DNA of 64,000 bases from the NCBI RefSeq assembly GCF_020923435.1, contig NZ_CP087263.1, forward strand, positions 744,001 to 808,000, given 5' to 3'. The translations under genes were made by a program, and so were the position numbers. This document shows, piece by piece, positions 34,961-44,083 of this stretch (position 1 is the first letter of the stretch; every line of letters begins with the position of its first letter). Below the pieces are notes generated by a model that was given only the letters and a program-made list of their open reading frames with translations, ran no database searches and had not been told where the DNA came from. Source of the DNA: Brevibacillus humidisoli (GTDB lineage Bacteria; Bacillota; Bacilli; Brevibacillales; Brevibacillaceae).

Positions 34961-35856
34961 CCGGCCATCTCGACCGACTGCCTGGCATAGCGAGGTGGAT
35001 CAGGTGGGTCCCCCGCCCGGTCATGTTAGGGATCTGCAGTCTGTTGGGCTGGCTGGTTTGGAAAAAGGAGAATCACCTACGCACGAAAGTGCTGGACAAT
35101 ATGGGGGAAGTGCTGACGAATCGAAACCAACTGCAGATTGGCAAGGAGTGCCGCCGCTATTTTCGCAATTTCTTCATCACGGTGTATGAGGTTTTGATCG
35201 ACTCGTTCAGACTGGAGCAAACAAAGCGATGGCGATTTCAGGTGAGTGGGGAGGCAAACCTGCAGGAGGCGCTCTCCGCTGGTAAAGGGGTGATTGTCTT
35301 TACTCCGCACCTGGGAAACTTCTTTTACTATTACTGGTATCTGAGCCGCAGGTACCCGTGTCTGACCGTCGTAACCGCCGGAAGTCCTGAGTTGCGCCCA
35401 CTCTATTTGCTGTTTCAGCAGTTGGGATGCCGGGGATTGGATTACGATGCTACGCCGCCGATGCAGTTGATTCGGACGTTGAGAAAGCATTTGCGACAAA
35501 ACGGGGTTGTTTTTCTGCTTGGTGATTTTTGGCGCCCGACGTTTCCGCAAGCCAGGCTGTTTGATCGGATCACCCGCAGTCCGGCTGGAACCACAGCCCT
35601 GGCGTTGGAACAGCAAGTACCGGTCGTTCCGTTTTACGGGTATCGTCGAAGAGGGTTTCGGCATCAGCTGGTGTTTGGACCAGCCATTCACCTGCATCAG
35701 ACATACCGTCCCGACCAACGAACAGAAGCGACCAATCATCTCAATCGGTTTCTTGAAGACGCTATCACTACAGTTCCCGGGCAGTGGCTCTATTGGTTTA
35801 ACGCGGAGCACAGATGGGAAGAAGTCGATACGGCGGCAAGACAAGCAGAGGGGTAA
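34936..35856 (+). CDS. LpxL/HtrB-like lysophospholipid acyltransferase
   Basis: 306 residues with TTG start 34936 behind GAGGAGAAGG. An N-terminal membrane-associated helix (VPRPVMLGICSLLGWLVW) is followed by NMGEVL...RRYFRNFFITVYEVL, VIVFTPHLGNFFYYYWYLSRRYP, and ALEQQVPVVPFYGYRR with PGQWLYWFNAEHRW near the end, the usual LpxL-family plan. The HxxxxD/E position reads H-LGNFF, lacking the usual acidic residue right after, so catalytic competence deserves a check. Lipid A is not expected in this organism, so an O-acyl step on an amino-acid lipid or another glycerolipid is likelier. Confidence 0.8.
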   Translation: MYEWVGRLTGHLDRLPGIARWIRWVPRPVMLGICSLLGWLVWKKENHLRTKVLDNMGEVLTNRNQLQIGKECRRYFRNFFITVYEVLIDSFRLEQTKRWRFQVSGEANLQEALSAGKGVIVFTPHLGNFFYYYWYLSRRYPCLTVVTAGSPELRPLYLLFQQLGCRGLDYDATPPMQLIRTLRKHLRQNGVVFLLGDFWRPTFPQARLFDRITRSPAGTTALALEQQVPVVPFYGYRRRGFRHQLVFGPAIHLHQTYRPDQRTEATNHLNRFLEDAITTVPGQWLYWFNAEHRWEEVDTAARQAEG

Positions 35857-36282
35857 GCGTGTGGTGGCTGACGTGATGGAGCAACTGATGAACGGACGAA
35901 CGGAGAAGAGCTAAGCGGAAAAGGAAAAAAAGAGACGCTGCAGCGTCTCTTTTGATATTTTATTTTCTCTATATAGCCCGTTCAGATGTTCCACTTTGGC
36001 GCGAATCTCTTTTTTATTTCTTTCTCTATGACATTATGACGAGCTAATTACCGATTTGTTTCGTTATATGCGTGATTTTTTTCAGGGAGTTTTTGGGATC
36101 TCACAGGGGGAGCCAGTTTGGTCAGAGTAGGGATGGATATGTGGTGGTGGCAAGCGACGGATGATACATGATAGCGATAGCGAGCGGCACTAGCCTGCTC
36201 CTTCCTGTGGTATACTGGTGGAACAAAACCGGAAATGGGATCAGAGGATCTGGCTGGTGGACGAACAGGAGGAGCATAACGG
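35857..36282. other. Long intergenic stretch, terminator only
   Basis: 426 bases between the acyltransferase and the next gene. The 5' part holds the perfect palindromic terminator listed next. The rest is unremarkable, with T-rich tracts near 36000-36080; I see no RNA gene, repeat or coding frame I can support. Confidence 0.5.
35929..35962 (+). terminator. Terminator after the acyltransferase pair
   Basis: Perfect palindrome AGAGACGCTGCAGCGTCTCT (35931-35950), then TTTGATATTTTATTTT. Confidence 0.85.
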
Positions 36283-36750
36283 ATGTTGAGTATGTTGACT
36301 GAACAACTGCAGATCCATCTGGGACAGGTGGGTGTGATTACCAATCTGTTGGTACGCACGGAGCAATCTCTCTACAGCGATGAGGAGAGCCACGAGGTTG
36401 AGATCTATGTCGCGGAGGAAGAAGGAGCTTGGGATAAGCCGCTGGCTACGATCCATCTATACCCCCTTGCAGAAGAAGAGGCAGTAGAGATTGAAGCGGA
36501 GATTCAGTACCCTGTCGTTGATGGTAGTCCGGATCGCTCACTTCTGTTTGAACGGGTCACTTTAGTCGGCGTGGAGGCTGCAATCACAGAGAAGCACCGT
36601 TTTCTCGGGCCGCAGCAAATGGTGGAATCGGTTTTGGTGCTTGATTTTCACTTTGTCGTTGCTTCTCCCCGGTCGGCTGAGGAGGAAACAGAGGTGGAGG
36701 GGCAACTGATGCGGCTTGCCAGACAGATTGGGACCTTGCTCCGGCTGTAG
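36283..36750 (+). CDS. Acidic protein of unknown function
   Basis: 155 residues behind AGGAGGAGC (ATG 36283; ATG 36292 is an alternative). Strongly acidic and rich in beta-forming stretches (VGVITNLLVRTEQSLYS, HEVEIYVAEEEGAWDKPLATIHLYP, SVLVLDFHFVVASP). No signal peptide, membrane segment or known motif. Confidence 0.65.
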   Translation: MLSMLTEQLQIHLGQVGVITNLLVRTEQSLYSDEESHEVEIYVAEEEGAWDKPLATIHLYPLAEEEAVEIEAEIQYPVVDGSPDRSLLFERVTLVGVEAAITEKHRFLGPQQMVESVLVLDFHFVVASPRSAEEETEVEGQLMRLARQIGTLLRL

Positions 36751-36850
36751 GCTATAGCGAGATAGAGAGGAGCACGCCATTCGCCTTAAATACAGATCGC
36801 CTGGGGTTTGTCCTTAAGCAGGAATTAAGCGGCGAAAACCGAAATAAAAA

Positions 36851-36868
36851 TGAATGAATGTTCATTCT
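36851..36868 (+). promoter_or_regulatory. FadR-like operator upstream of dienoyl-CoA reductase
   Basis: TGAATGAATGTTCATTCT, with a perfect 7-bp dyad GAATGAA-TG-TTCATTC. It differs at two defined positions from the B. subtilis FadR box (TGAATGANTANTCATTCA). FadR represses beta-oxidation genes until long-chain acyl-CoA releases it. Position 36 bases before the start codon of a fatty-acid oxidation gene supports the assignment. Confidence 0.7.
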
Positions 36869-36903
36869 GTGTTGTTGAGAGCAAGCACAAAGGGGGAATC
36901 AGA

Positions 36904-38904
36904 ATGTTAAAGCGCGTATTCCAACCGATACGTTTGGCCGATACCACCTTTCCCAATCGGATCGTGATGGGATCGATGCATGTCGGCTTGGAAGCTCTTG
37001 AAGGCGGCATGGAGCGGTTGGCGGCCTTTTATGCAGAGCGGGCGAGAGGAGGCGCAGGTCTGATCGTCACAGGAGGAGCCGGCGTCTGCCCCGAAGGAGG
37101 ACTGGGCAATAAATCGGCCAGCATCTATGCAGACGAACATGTGGAGCAGTTTCGGCCTGTGACCAATGCCGTTCACCGGGAAGGGGGAAAAATCTTTCTA
37201 CAGTTGTTTCATGCTGGACGCTACGCCTATAAAGAGATGACCGGATTGGACCCCGTTGCCCCATCCCCGATCCAAGCACCGATCAATCGAACGGCACCGC
37301 GTGAGCTGCGCGACGATGAGATTGAACAGACGATTGAAGCCTTTGCAGCCGGAGCTCGCCGTGCACAGGCAGCAGGTTTTGACGGTGTTGAGATTATGGG
37401 TTCGGAAGGGTACCTGATCAACCAGTTCCTGTCACCGGTAACAAACCGGCGAACTGATCGGTGGGGCGGCGACCTGCAGAATCGGAGCCGCTTTGCCCTG
37501 GAGATTGCTCGCCGGGTCAGAACGGCTGTCGGCAAGCAGTTTCCAGTGATTTTTCGCATGTCAGGCCTTGATTTGATTCCACACAGCACCACGCTGGAAG
37601 AGACGATCCGGTTCGCGCAGATGCTGGAGGAAACCGGAGTCGATGCGCTCAATATCGGGATTGGTTGGCACGAGTCACAGGTACCGACAATCGCCATGAT
37701 GGTGCCGCGGGGCTCCTTTGTCTGGGTCGCCAGCGAGATCAAGACGGCGGTCACAATCCCGGTGATCGGCAGCAATCGAATCAACGATTTGCGCCTCGCC
37801 GAACAGTACCTGCAGGAAGGATTGTGTGACATGGTTTCACTGGCTCGTCCTTTTCTTGCAGATCCACAGATCGTGAACAAGAGCATGGATGAACGATTTG
37901 ACGAAGTGAACACCTGTATCGCTTGTAATCAAGCTTGTCTCGACCATATTTTCTCAGGGCAGCCGGCCAGCTGTTTGGTTAATCCAGAGGCCGGCAGGGA
38001 GCATGAGTTGGCTATTCGGCCTGCGGCGGAAAAAAAGCGGATCGCGGTGGTTGGTGCCGGACCGGCAGGCATGGAAGCTGCGCGGGTGCTGGCGCTGCGA
38101 GGTCATCAGGTTGTCTTGTTTGAACGGGACAGCAAGATCGGCGGCCAATTAAACTATGCCCGCCAGGTTCCCGATAAGCAAGAGTTTGATGAGACACTTC
38201 GCTATTATCGGATACAGCTTGCCAATCATGGCGTCAAGATCCGCTACGGTACGGAAGTGTCGGCAGAACGATTGGTATCGGAAGGGTTTGAGGAAGTGAT
38301 TTCCGCTACAGGAGTGATTCCTCGTCAGCCAGAGTTGCCGGGGATTGATCTACCCCATGTCGTCTCCTATGCCGATGTATTTGAAGGAAGAGTAGATGTC
38401 GGACAGCGGGTCGTGATCGTCGGAGCGGGTGGTATCGCTTGTGATCTCGCTCATCTGTTGACGGATTCACGCCGTCTGTCGGCGGATACGGCTCATTATC
38501 TGCTGGAGTGGGGCGTGCTCGATACTTCTTCACTGGAGAGGCTGAAAGGCAGCAAAAGGTCGGTGACGATGCTGCGACGCGGGAAGCAGGTGGGGACTGG
38601 ATTGGGCAAGACGACGCGTTGGGCTGTGCTGGCGCGACTAAAGCATCAGGGCGTAACCATGTTGACGGAGGTCGCATACCGGGAGATCACGGAAGAGGGG
38701 GTTCGGATTATCCACGAGGGCCACGAGCGGATTCTGTCGGCCGATACAGTAGTAATTGCAGCAGGGGCTACCCCGAATAACCGCCTAGCTGACGAATTGC
38801 GTGGTGTTCTCCCTGTCCATGTGATCGGTGGAGCGCGGGAAGCGGGCGAACTGGATGCCAAACGGGCGATATTGGAAGGGGCTCTGCTGGCCAGACAGAT
38901 CTAA
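36904..38904 (+). CDS. fadH: NADPH-dependent 2,4-dienoyl-CoA reductase (FadH-like)
   Basis: 666 residues, the normal length. An N-terminal old-yellow-enzyme FMN barrel (RVFQPIRLADTTFPNRIVMGSMHVG... to about 330), a 4Fe-4S cluster motif C-x2-C-x3-C-x11-C (CIACNQAC...PASC), then FAD and NAD(P) domains (IAVVGAGPAGMEAARVLALRGH and VVIVGAGGIACDLAH). It removes the double bond of 2,4-dienoyl-CoA so that unsaturated fatty acids can enter beta-oxidation. ATG 36904 follows AAAGGGGGAATC; the FadR-like box just upstream fits this role. Other OYE-type reductases share the layout. Confidence 0.88.
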   Translation: MLKRVFQPIRLADTTFPNRIVMGSMHVGLEALEGGMERLAAFYAERARGGAGLIVTGGAGVCPEGGLGNKSASIYADEHVEQFRPVTNAVHREGGKIFLQLFHAGRYAYKEMTGLDPVAPSPIQAPINRTAPRELRDDEIEQTIEAFAAGARRAQAAGFDGVEIMGSEGYLINQFLSPVTNRRTDRWGGDLQNRSRFALEIARRVRTAVGKQFPVIFRMSGLDLIPHSTTLEETIRFAQMLEETGVDALNIGIGWHESQVPTIAMMVPRGSFVWVASEIKTAVTIPVIGSNRINDLRLAEQYLQEGLCDMVSLARPFLADPQIVNKSMDERFDEVNTCIACNQACLDHIFSGQPASCLVNPEAGREHELAIRPAAEKKRIAVVGAGPAGMEAARVLALRGHQVVLFERDSKIGGQLNYARQVPDKQEFDETLRYYRIQLANHGVKIRYGTEVSAERLVSEGFEEVISATGVIPRQPELPGIDLPHVVSYADVFEGRVDVGQRVVIVGAGGIACDLAHLLTDSRRLSADTAHYLLEWGVLDTSSLERLKGSKRSVTMLRRGKQVGTGLGKTTRWAVLARLKHQGVTMLTEVAYREITEEGVRIIHEGHERILSADTVVIAAGATPNNRLADELRGVLPVHVIGGAREAGELDAKRAILEGALLARQI

Positions 38905-38933
38905 GAGATATTTTCCATTCCTCTCCTGTGACA

Positions 38934-38983
38934 TTGATTTACAAAAGTGATATCATAATGATATCGAATCAATATCACTTTTG
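38934..38983 (+). promoter_or_regulatory. Promoter and large inverted-repeat operator of the SPFH gene
   Basis: CAAAAGTGATAT (38942-38953) and ATATCACTTTTG (38972-38983) form a perfect 12-bp inverted repeat, with a second dyad inside, GATATCA-TAA-TGATATC (38949-38965). TTGATT (38934-38939), 17 bases, AATGAT (38957-38962) is a candidate promoter inside the repeat, so the bound protein would repress. The downstream ribbon-helix-helix protein is a natural candidate. Confidence 0.6.
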
Positions 38984-39009
38984 AAATGAGATACAGGGAG
39001 GTTCAACAA

Positions 39010-39855
39010 ATGAATGAACGGAAGGTATGGGCTGTCAACGGGTTTATCGGTGTTTTTGTCATTGCGGTACTGCTTGTACTGGGTGTTATGGCCTTGTTCA
39101 GCCAGGTGAGCATACTGTTTGGGGTTCTCATGATCTTGCTGGCTGTTGTATTGGCTACGGGGATTGTGATCGTGCAGCCGAACCAGGCAGTCGTGCTGAT
39201 TTTCTTCGGTAAGTATCTGGGCAGCATCCGCGACAGCGGTCTGTGGTGGAGTATCCCGTTTACACTGCGGCGCAGCGTTTCCTTGCGTGTTCGCAACTTC
39301 AACAGTGCACGACTCAAGGTAAACGATGTGGATGGCAACCCGATCGAGATTGCCGCCGTCATCGTGTTCCGCGTGGTCAATTCGGCCAAGGCGCTGTTTG
39401 ATGTCGATGACTACGAAGAGTTCGTGGAGATTCAGAGTGAGACAGCACTGCGTCATGTTGCCAGCCGCTATCCGTATGACAACTTTGAACAGGAAGGCTA
39501 CTCCTTGCGCGGCAATACGGACGAGATCGCAGAGGAATTGGCTCATGAACTACAGGAACGTCTGTCTGTCGCAGGAGTAGAAGTGATCGAAGCCCGTCTT
39601 ACGCACCTTGCTTATTCGACAGAAATCGCCAGCGCGATGCTGCAGCGGCAGCAGGCAGCGGCGATTATCTCCGCTCGCAGACTGATCGTACAAGGAGCAG
39701 TCGGCATGGTGCAGATGGCGATTGAGCAGTTGCAGCGTGATCAGGTAGTTGAGTTGGATGAAGAGCGCAAGGCGGCGATGATCAATAATCTGATGGTTGC
39801 CGTTGTCTCCGATCGCGGCGCGCACCCCGTCGTTAATACAGGAACGATATACTGA
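39010..39855 (+). CDS. SPFH/Band 7 domain membrane protein
   Basis: 281 residues. Two N-terminal membrane helices (about 9-30 and 35-52) precede the SPFH domain ([30 protein letters not shown]...[30 protein letters not shown]), ending with a helical segment ([24 protein letters not shown]). SPFH proteins scaffold membrane microdomains or protease complexes. ATG 39010 follows CAGGGAGG. The next gene starts inside its stop codon (TGATG). Confidence 0.9.
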   Translation: MNERKVWAVNGFIGVFVIAVLLVLGVMALFSQVSILFGVLMILLAVVLATGIVIVQPNQAVVLIFFGKYLGSIRDSGLWWSIPFTLRRSVSLRVRNFNSARLKVNDVDGNPIEIAAVIVFRVVNSAKALFDVDDYEEFVEIQSETALRHVASRYPYDNFEQEGYSLRGNTDEIAEELAHELQERLSVAGVEVIEARLTHLAYSTEIASAMLQRQQAAAIISARRLIVQGAVGMVQMAIEQLQRDQVVELDEERKAAMINNLMVAVVSDRGAHPVVNTGTIY

Positions 39856-40067
39856 TGGACAGGAATGGAATCGTATGTCCGGTAAAAAAAAAGTTCCTGC
39901 TGAGGATCGATCCCAAACTGTACGAGGTGCTGGAGCGATGGGCCGCAGATGAGTTTAGAAGCGTAAATACACACATCGAATACGTACTGCGCGAAGCGGC
40001 CAAAAAGACGGGGCGGTTGACAATCGGTGAATCGGGTAAGAAGAGTCAGGGCGATGATGAGGAATAG
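39855..40067 (+). CDS. Arc-type ribbon-helix-helix DNA-binding protein
   Basis: 70 residues sharing one base with the SPFH stop. The core KKKFLLRIDPKLYEVLERWAADEFRSVNTHIEYVLREAAKK is a ribbon-helix-helix fold: beta strand FLLRI, then two helices with the NTHIEY turn. Translational coupling to the SPFH gene and the large dyad before the operon suggest autoregulation. This is inference. Confidence 0.82.
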   Translation: MDRNGIVCPVKKKFLLRIDPKLYEVLERWAADEFRSVNTHIEYVLREAAKKTGRLTIGESGKKSQGDDEE

Positions 40068-40096
40068 AACAGAATCCGTGTTTTGATGCCACTTAC

Positions 40097-40130
40097 CGGC
40101 ACGCCTGTCCTTAAGGCGTGCCATTCATTG
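40097..40130 (+). terminator. Terminator after the SPFH operon
   Basis: GGCACGCC (40098-40105) pairs with GGCGTGCC (40115-40122); the tail ATTCATTGTAT is only moderately T-rich. Confidence 0.6.
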
Positions 40131-40187
40131 TATGGTTGCACCCGATTCGAGTGAAAACGGCAACTGCTGAAAGAAGGGGAAGCGGAC

Positions 40188-41219
40188 GTGAGACGATGGA
40201 ATCTGGCGATTAGTGGTTTCGGTACGGTTGGCTGGCATGTGGCGCAACTGCTTGCCGAACGGCAACAGCGATACGCTGCTCTCTATGGAGCAGATGTCAG
40301 GGTGACTGCCGTATGCAGTTCCAGGCAGGGAATTCATGATCCAGCGGGAATCAGCTGGGAGCTTTTGCGGAATTGCAGCAAATCCAATGGGGGTCTGGAT
40401 GCGTCTGGACAAGCATCAGCAGCTTGTACAGGTGCAGCATATCTCTCCTCTAGCGGCGCCGATGTGCTGATCGAAGCGGGGCCAACTGACTTTCATACTG
40501 GAGAACCAGGATATACCTACATCAAGACGGCATTGACGCAGGGAATGCATGCGATCGTTATCTCCAAAGGAGCGCTGGTCGTGGATTATCCCGGACTTGC
40601 CGCGATCGCGGACGAGCGAGGTGTCCAGTTGAAAATCAGCGGTGCCACGGCCGCTGCTTTGCCGACCGTTGATCTGTTCCGCTACAATCTGACGGGCTGT
40701 GAGGTCGATGAACTTAGCGGAATCCTCACAGGAACCGCCAACTTTGTGCTGACGTTGATGACAGAACGGAACATCCCACTGGCAGATGCGGTGAGGGAAG
40801 CACAGCGGCTGGGAATTGCTGAAGCCAATCCCCGCTTTGATCTGGACGGTTGGGATACCGCCTGCAAACTGACCATCCTCGCCAATGCGGTCTTTGGGGG
40901 CAAGCTGAAGCTGTCCGACATAGACGTTTCGGGAATCGATCAGGTTGAGAAAGACCTTGACCGGTATCGCAGCAGCGGACAGGTGCCAAAGCTGATCGGC
41001 CGCTTGACGCAAACAGCCGGGCGCTTGACAGCACAGGTCGGGTGTATGTTCTATCCGCTTGTTCATCCGTTTGGCCATGTCAAGGGAGCGACCAAGGCGA
41101 TCCAGGTAAAGAGCAAGGAGATGGGAGAGCTGGTCGTTATCGGCGGCGCCTCTGATCCACGGGCGACAGCTGCTGCAGCACTAAAAGATTTTGAACATCT
41201 CCTGCTGATGGAGAAATAA
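40188..41219 (+). CDS. hom: Homoserine dehydrogenase, ACT-less form
   Basis: 343 residues from GTG 40188 behind AGAAGGGGAAG. NAD(P)-binding start LAISGFGTVGWHVAQLL, then ADVLIEAGPTDFHTGEPGYTYIKTAL, SKGALVVDY, ISGATAAALPTVDLFRYNLTG, and LSGILTGTANFVLTLM with EAQRLGIAEANPRFDLDGWDTACKL, the catalytic core of the family. It lacks a C-terminal ACT regulatory domain, so threonine feedback through ACT is not expected. It reduces aspartate semialdehyde to homoserine. It is not next to thrB/thrC and could be a second copy. Confidence 0.88.
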   Translation: MRRWNLAISGFGTVGWHVAQLLAERQQRYAALYGADVRVTAVCSSRQGIHDPAGISWELLRNCSKSNGGLDASGQASAACTGAAYLSSSGADVLIEAGPTDFHTGEPGYTYIKTALTQGMHAIVISKGALVVDYPGLAAIADERGVQLKISGATAAALPTVDLFRYNLTGCEVDELSGILTGTANFVLTLMTERNIPLADAVREAQRLGIAEANPRFDLDGWDTACKLTILANAVFGGKLKLSDIDVSGIDQVEKDLDRYRSSGQVPKLIGRLTQTAGRLTAQVGCMFYPLVHPFGHVKGATKAIQVKSKEMGELVVIGGASDPRATAAAALKDFEHLLLMEK

Positions 41220-41341
41220 CACCCTAACACCCTGTCGATAGCTTGTCAATTGGTGGAATGTTTTGTCGAAGTACTTCCTCTTTACTCGGAATTTGGTGCA
41301 CAATGGATGTACACAACAGTGATTGGAAGGGTGGCGTCACA

Positions 41342-41644
41342 ATGGGCGATAATGGTATCCTGCTGGGCAAACGTCAGTTGCTGTTTTATCGGGCGCAGTC
41401 GATTACGCTGAGAGGATGGAGGTTCCACATCGCCCCCGGGTATACGGTAATAGCCGACGGATCAGAGCAGTCTGCAAAAAGCTTGATCAGCATCTATCGA
41501 GATTCGGAGAAAATGGCGCGGTTGAATCTGGCTGAGCGGGGCACGGGATCCGTCTTGGCAGTAGAGGCGATCGCAAGCGAAATCAAGCTGGAAGTGATCC
41601 CCTGGGCGCGTTTGGTGTTCCTGACGGAAAAGACGGAACGATAA
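41342..41644 (+). CDS. Small protein of unknown function
   Basis: 100 residues, ATG 41342 behind GGAAGGGTGG. Mixed alpha/beta (LLFYRAQSITLRGWRFHIAPGYTVIADG...IKLEVIPWARLVFLTEK). The frame extends upstream to 41243, but nothing there looks like a better start. No family recognised. Confidence 0.55.
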   Translation: MGDNGILLGKRQLLFYRAQSITLRGWRFHIAPGYTVIADGSEQSAKSLISIYRDSEKMARLNLAERGTGSVLAVEAIASEIKLEVIPWARLVFLTEKTER

Positions 41645-41652
41645 CTCCCGAC

Positions 41653-41682
41653 AGAAGCACCCTGAGGGTGCTTCTCGACTTT
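41653..41682 (+). terminator. Terminator after the 100-residue gene
   Basis: Perfect stem AGAAGCACCC / GGGTGCTTCT (41653-41662 and 41666-41675) with TGA loop, tail CGACTTTC. Confidence 0.7.
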
Positions 41683-41791
41683 CAGGAATGGTTCCCTTGT
41701 TTGAATTGGCTTATAATGGAACGGGACAGGAAAAACCGGACTTCCGCCGGGACAGGTCAACGGCGAAGTCGCCAAAAGGAGGAATGGCTGC

Positions 41792-42640
41792 ATGAACAAA
41801 CTGAAACTGGGAGAGTTCACGCTAACGTGGCTGTCGGGCGGTTTGACACAGTTGGATGGCGGTGCCATGTTTGGGGTTGTACCAAAACCGTTGTGGAGCA
41901 GAAGGTATCCTGTCAATGAGCTGAACCAGATTCCCCTGCGGGCAGATCCCATCCTGCTGCAGGCACACGGCAAGAATCTGCTGATCGAAGCGGGGATCGG
42001 TAAGGACCGCCTTACGGAAAAGCAGCAACGGAATTACGGATTGGCGGAAGAATCACGGGTCATCGAGTCGCTGGCTGAGCTTGGACTCAGCCCGGAAAAG
42101 ATCGATGCCGTGTTGATGACACACATGCACTACGATCATGGAAACGGATTGGTTTCTCGTCATGAGGAACAGCTGGTCTCCACTTTCCCCAATGCGGTCA
42201 TTTACGTGCAGCAGATTGAATGGGACGAGATGCGCAATCCGAATATCCGTTCACGCAATACTTACTGGGAGGACAATTGGCGCCCGATCCAATCGCAGGT
42301 TGAGACGTACGGAGAGAGCCTGGAAGTCTTGCCTGGGATTGTGATGCACCACACTGGGGGACACAGCAATGGGCATGCCATCATCTCCATCGAGAGCGGA
42401 GGCGAAAAGTTGCTTCATCTGGCTGATTTACTGCCGACTCATGCTCACGCCAACCCCCTATGGGTGATGGCTTATGATGATTATCCGATGACGTCGATTT
42501 TTGCCAAGGAAAAGTGGATTCAAGCGGGTATCCGTGACGGTGCATGGTTTACATTTTACCATGATGCCATCTACCGAGCGTTGAAATGGAATGAGCAGCA
42601 GGAGATCATCGCAAAGATCGAGCTGGAACCGAAAGCGTGA
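41792..42640 (+). CDS. ytnP: Metallo-beta-lactamase-fold lactonase, YtnP-like
   Basis: 282 residues. The zinc-binding HxHxDH motif is [11 protein letters not shown] (His111, His113, Asp115, His116), with further ligands in [10 protein letters not shown] and [11 protein letters not shown]. The N-terminus [23 protein letters not shown] is typical of the YtnP group, which in Bacillus degrades N-acyl-homoserine lactones and other quorum signals. The native substrate is unproven. Start ATG 41792 follows AAAAGGAGG. Confidence 0.88.
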   Translation: MNKLKLGEFTLTWLSGGLTQLDGGAMFGVVPKPLWSRRYPVNELNQIPLRADPILLQAHGKNLLIEAGIGKDRLTEKQQRNYGLAEESRVIESLAELGLSPEKIDAVLMTHMHYDHGNGLVSRHEEQLVSTFPNAVIYVQQIEWDEMRNPNIRSRNTYWEDNWRPIQSQVETYGESLEVLPGIVMHHTGGHSNGHAIISIESGGEKLLHLADLLPTHAHANPLWVMAYDDYPMTSIFAKEKWIQAGIRDGAWFTFYHDAIYRALKWNEQQEIIAKIELEPKA

Positions 42641-42710
42641 ATCGCCGTTGCAAACCGCGGATGATCCTCTCTTATCAAGATTTTTGAACACTGTAATCAA
42701 AAATTATTGA

Positions 42711-42739
42711 TTGACGGATGATGCTCCTATCCCTACAAT
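42711..42739 (+). promoter_or_regulatory. Sigma-A-type promoter of the MFS gene
   Basis: TTGACG (42711-42716), 17 bases, TACAAT (42734-42739); 64 bases before the start codon at 42803. Confidence 0.65.
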
Positions 42740-42802
42740 GATGGAACAACCTGTCAGATAGAAAAATCGACAAACAGAACCGCAGGGGATAGGAGTAGAG
42801 AG

Positions 42803-44038
42803 ATGAATAGGGTCCGCTCTTTTTTGGCTGAGTACCATCCGATTGTTCACTCGCTAATGATCGGTACTGTCTTTGTACGCGCCGCCAGTTCGATGAGTAT
42901 GCCGTTTCTGGCCATCTACCTGGCGACCAACACAGGGATGAACGAAGTGATGATCGGATTGACCATCGGCGCAAGTTCTTTGGCCGGCGCGTTTGGCGGT
43001 TTTGTCGGAGGCACGCTCTCTGATCTGTTCGGCAGAAGACGCGTCATGCTGGGAGCCTTATACGTATGGGCGATCGTTTTCTTCGGATTTGCCGTGGGCG
43101 AGAGCCCGTTGCTTTTTTTACTGCTTAGTGTGCTGGGAGGATTGTGCCGCTCCTTTTACGAGCCCGTCTCCCAAGCGTTGATGGCTGATGTGACCGAGTC
43201 GCAGAAACGGCTTCGTGTCTTCTCACTTCGGTATATGTGTATCAATATCGGGGTTGCAGTGGGGCCTCTGCTCGGCGCTTACCTAGCGTTGCGGGGAGAC
43301 TCGCTGCCCTTTCTGGTGACGGCGGTTGTGTACCTGTTGTATGTCGTGAGTCTGCAGGGAATGCTCTCGCACTTCGGAATCAAACAGATCGAAGGGCAAA
43401 AGAAAGAACCAGTCAGCTTTCGCAGTACTTGGCAGGTCGTGACACATGATGTGGCCCTCCGCTTTTTCCTGATCGGCGGTATCTTGGTCAGCGTCGGCTA
43501 CTCGCAGATGACGATTACGCTTTCGCAATATGTTGCTTCGACGTTTGTCGATGGGGTGAAATTATTTGCCGTCTTGATGAGTGTCAATGCGATAGCCGTC
43601 GTTGTGATGCAGTATCCGCTGGCCCGATGGGCGGAAAAACGGACACCTCTCTACAGCATTGTGGTCGGCTGCTGTTTTTACGCCCTGGGACAGGTGGGAT
43701 TCGCCTTTTCCTTCAACTGGTCGCTGTTTATCACTTCGATGATTGTGTTTACGATTGGGGAGATTCTAACATTTCCGGCTTCCAACCTGTTTATCGATCG
43801 CCTGGCTCCTGCCGAGATGCGCGGCGCCTACTTCGGTACGCAAAGCTTCACCAGCCTCGGACAGTTTATCGGCCCCACCTTTGGCGGGTTTCTGCTGGCT
43901 GGCTACGGCGGACCGATCATGTTTGTGACGATGGCGGGGATCACGCTGCTCAGCATCTTGTTTTACTGGGGCGGACAGCGGCAGTATGCGATGCGTCTCG
44001 CTGGAACAGAGCAGAAAAACGACCTCTTGCGGGCCTAA
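42803..44038 (+). CDS. MFS transporter
   Basis: 411 residues with 12 predicted membrane helices; the loop GGTLSDLFGRRRVMLGALYVW between helices 2 and 3 is the MFS motif A (G-x3-D-x-x-GRR). Overall it resembles the MdtH/multidrug subgroup. Substrate unknown. ATG 42803 lies behind GATAGGAGTAG. The stop is inside a terminator hairpin, so the gene is monocistronic. Confidence 0.85.
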   Translation: MNRVRSFLAEYHPIVHSLMIGTVFVRAASSMSMPFLAIYLATNTGMNEVMIGLTIGASSLAGAFGGFVGGTLSDLFGRRRVMLGALYVWAIVFFGFAVGESPLLFLLLSVLGGLCRSFYEPVSQALMADVTESQKRLRVFSLRYMCINIGVAVGPLLGAYLALRGDSLPFLVTAVVYLLYVVSLQGMLSHFGIKQIEGQKKEPVSFRSTWQVVTHDVALRFFLIGGILVSVGYSQMTITLSQYVASTFVDGVKLFAVLMSVNAIAVVVMQYPLARWAEKRTPLYSIVVGCCFYALGQVGFAFSFNWSLFITSMIVFTIGEILTFPASNLFIDRLAPAEMRGAYFGTQSFTSLGQFIGPTFGGFLLAGYGGPIMFVTMAGITLLSILFYWGGQRQYAMRLAGTEQKNDLLRA

Positions 44039-44058
44039 CAGCCACAGAGGTCGTTTTT
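44018..44058 (+). terminator. Terminator overlapping the MFS stop
   Basis: AACGACCTCT (from 44018) pairs with AGAGGTCGTT (44046-44055), followed by TTTG. The stop codon lies in the loop. Confidence 0.82.
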
Positions 44059-44083
44059 GTCTGCAGCCCCGTGTTCTACTGTT

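Noticed and set aside
34936-35856. Lipid A late acyltransferase
   Set aside because: The protein is LpxL-like in sequence, but the genome is clearly Gram-positive and spore-forming, so lipid A synthesis is not a sensible role.
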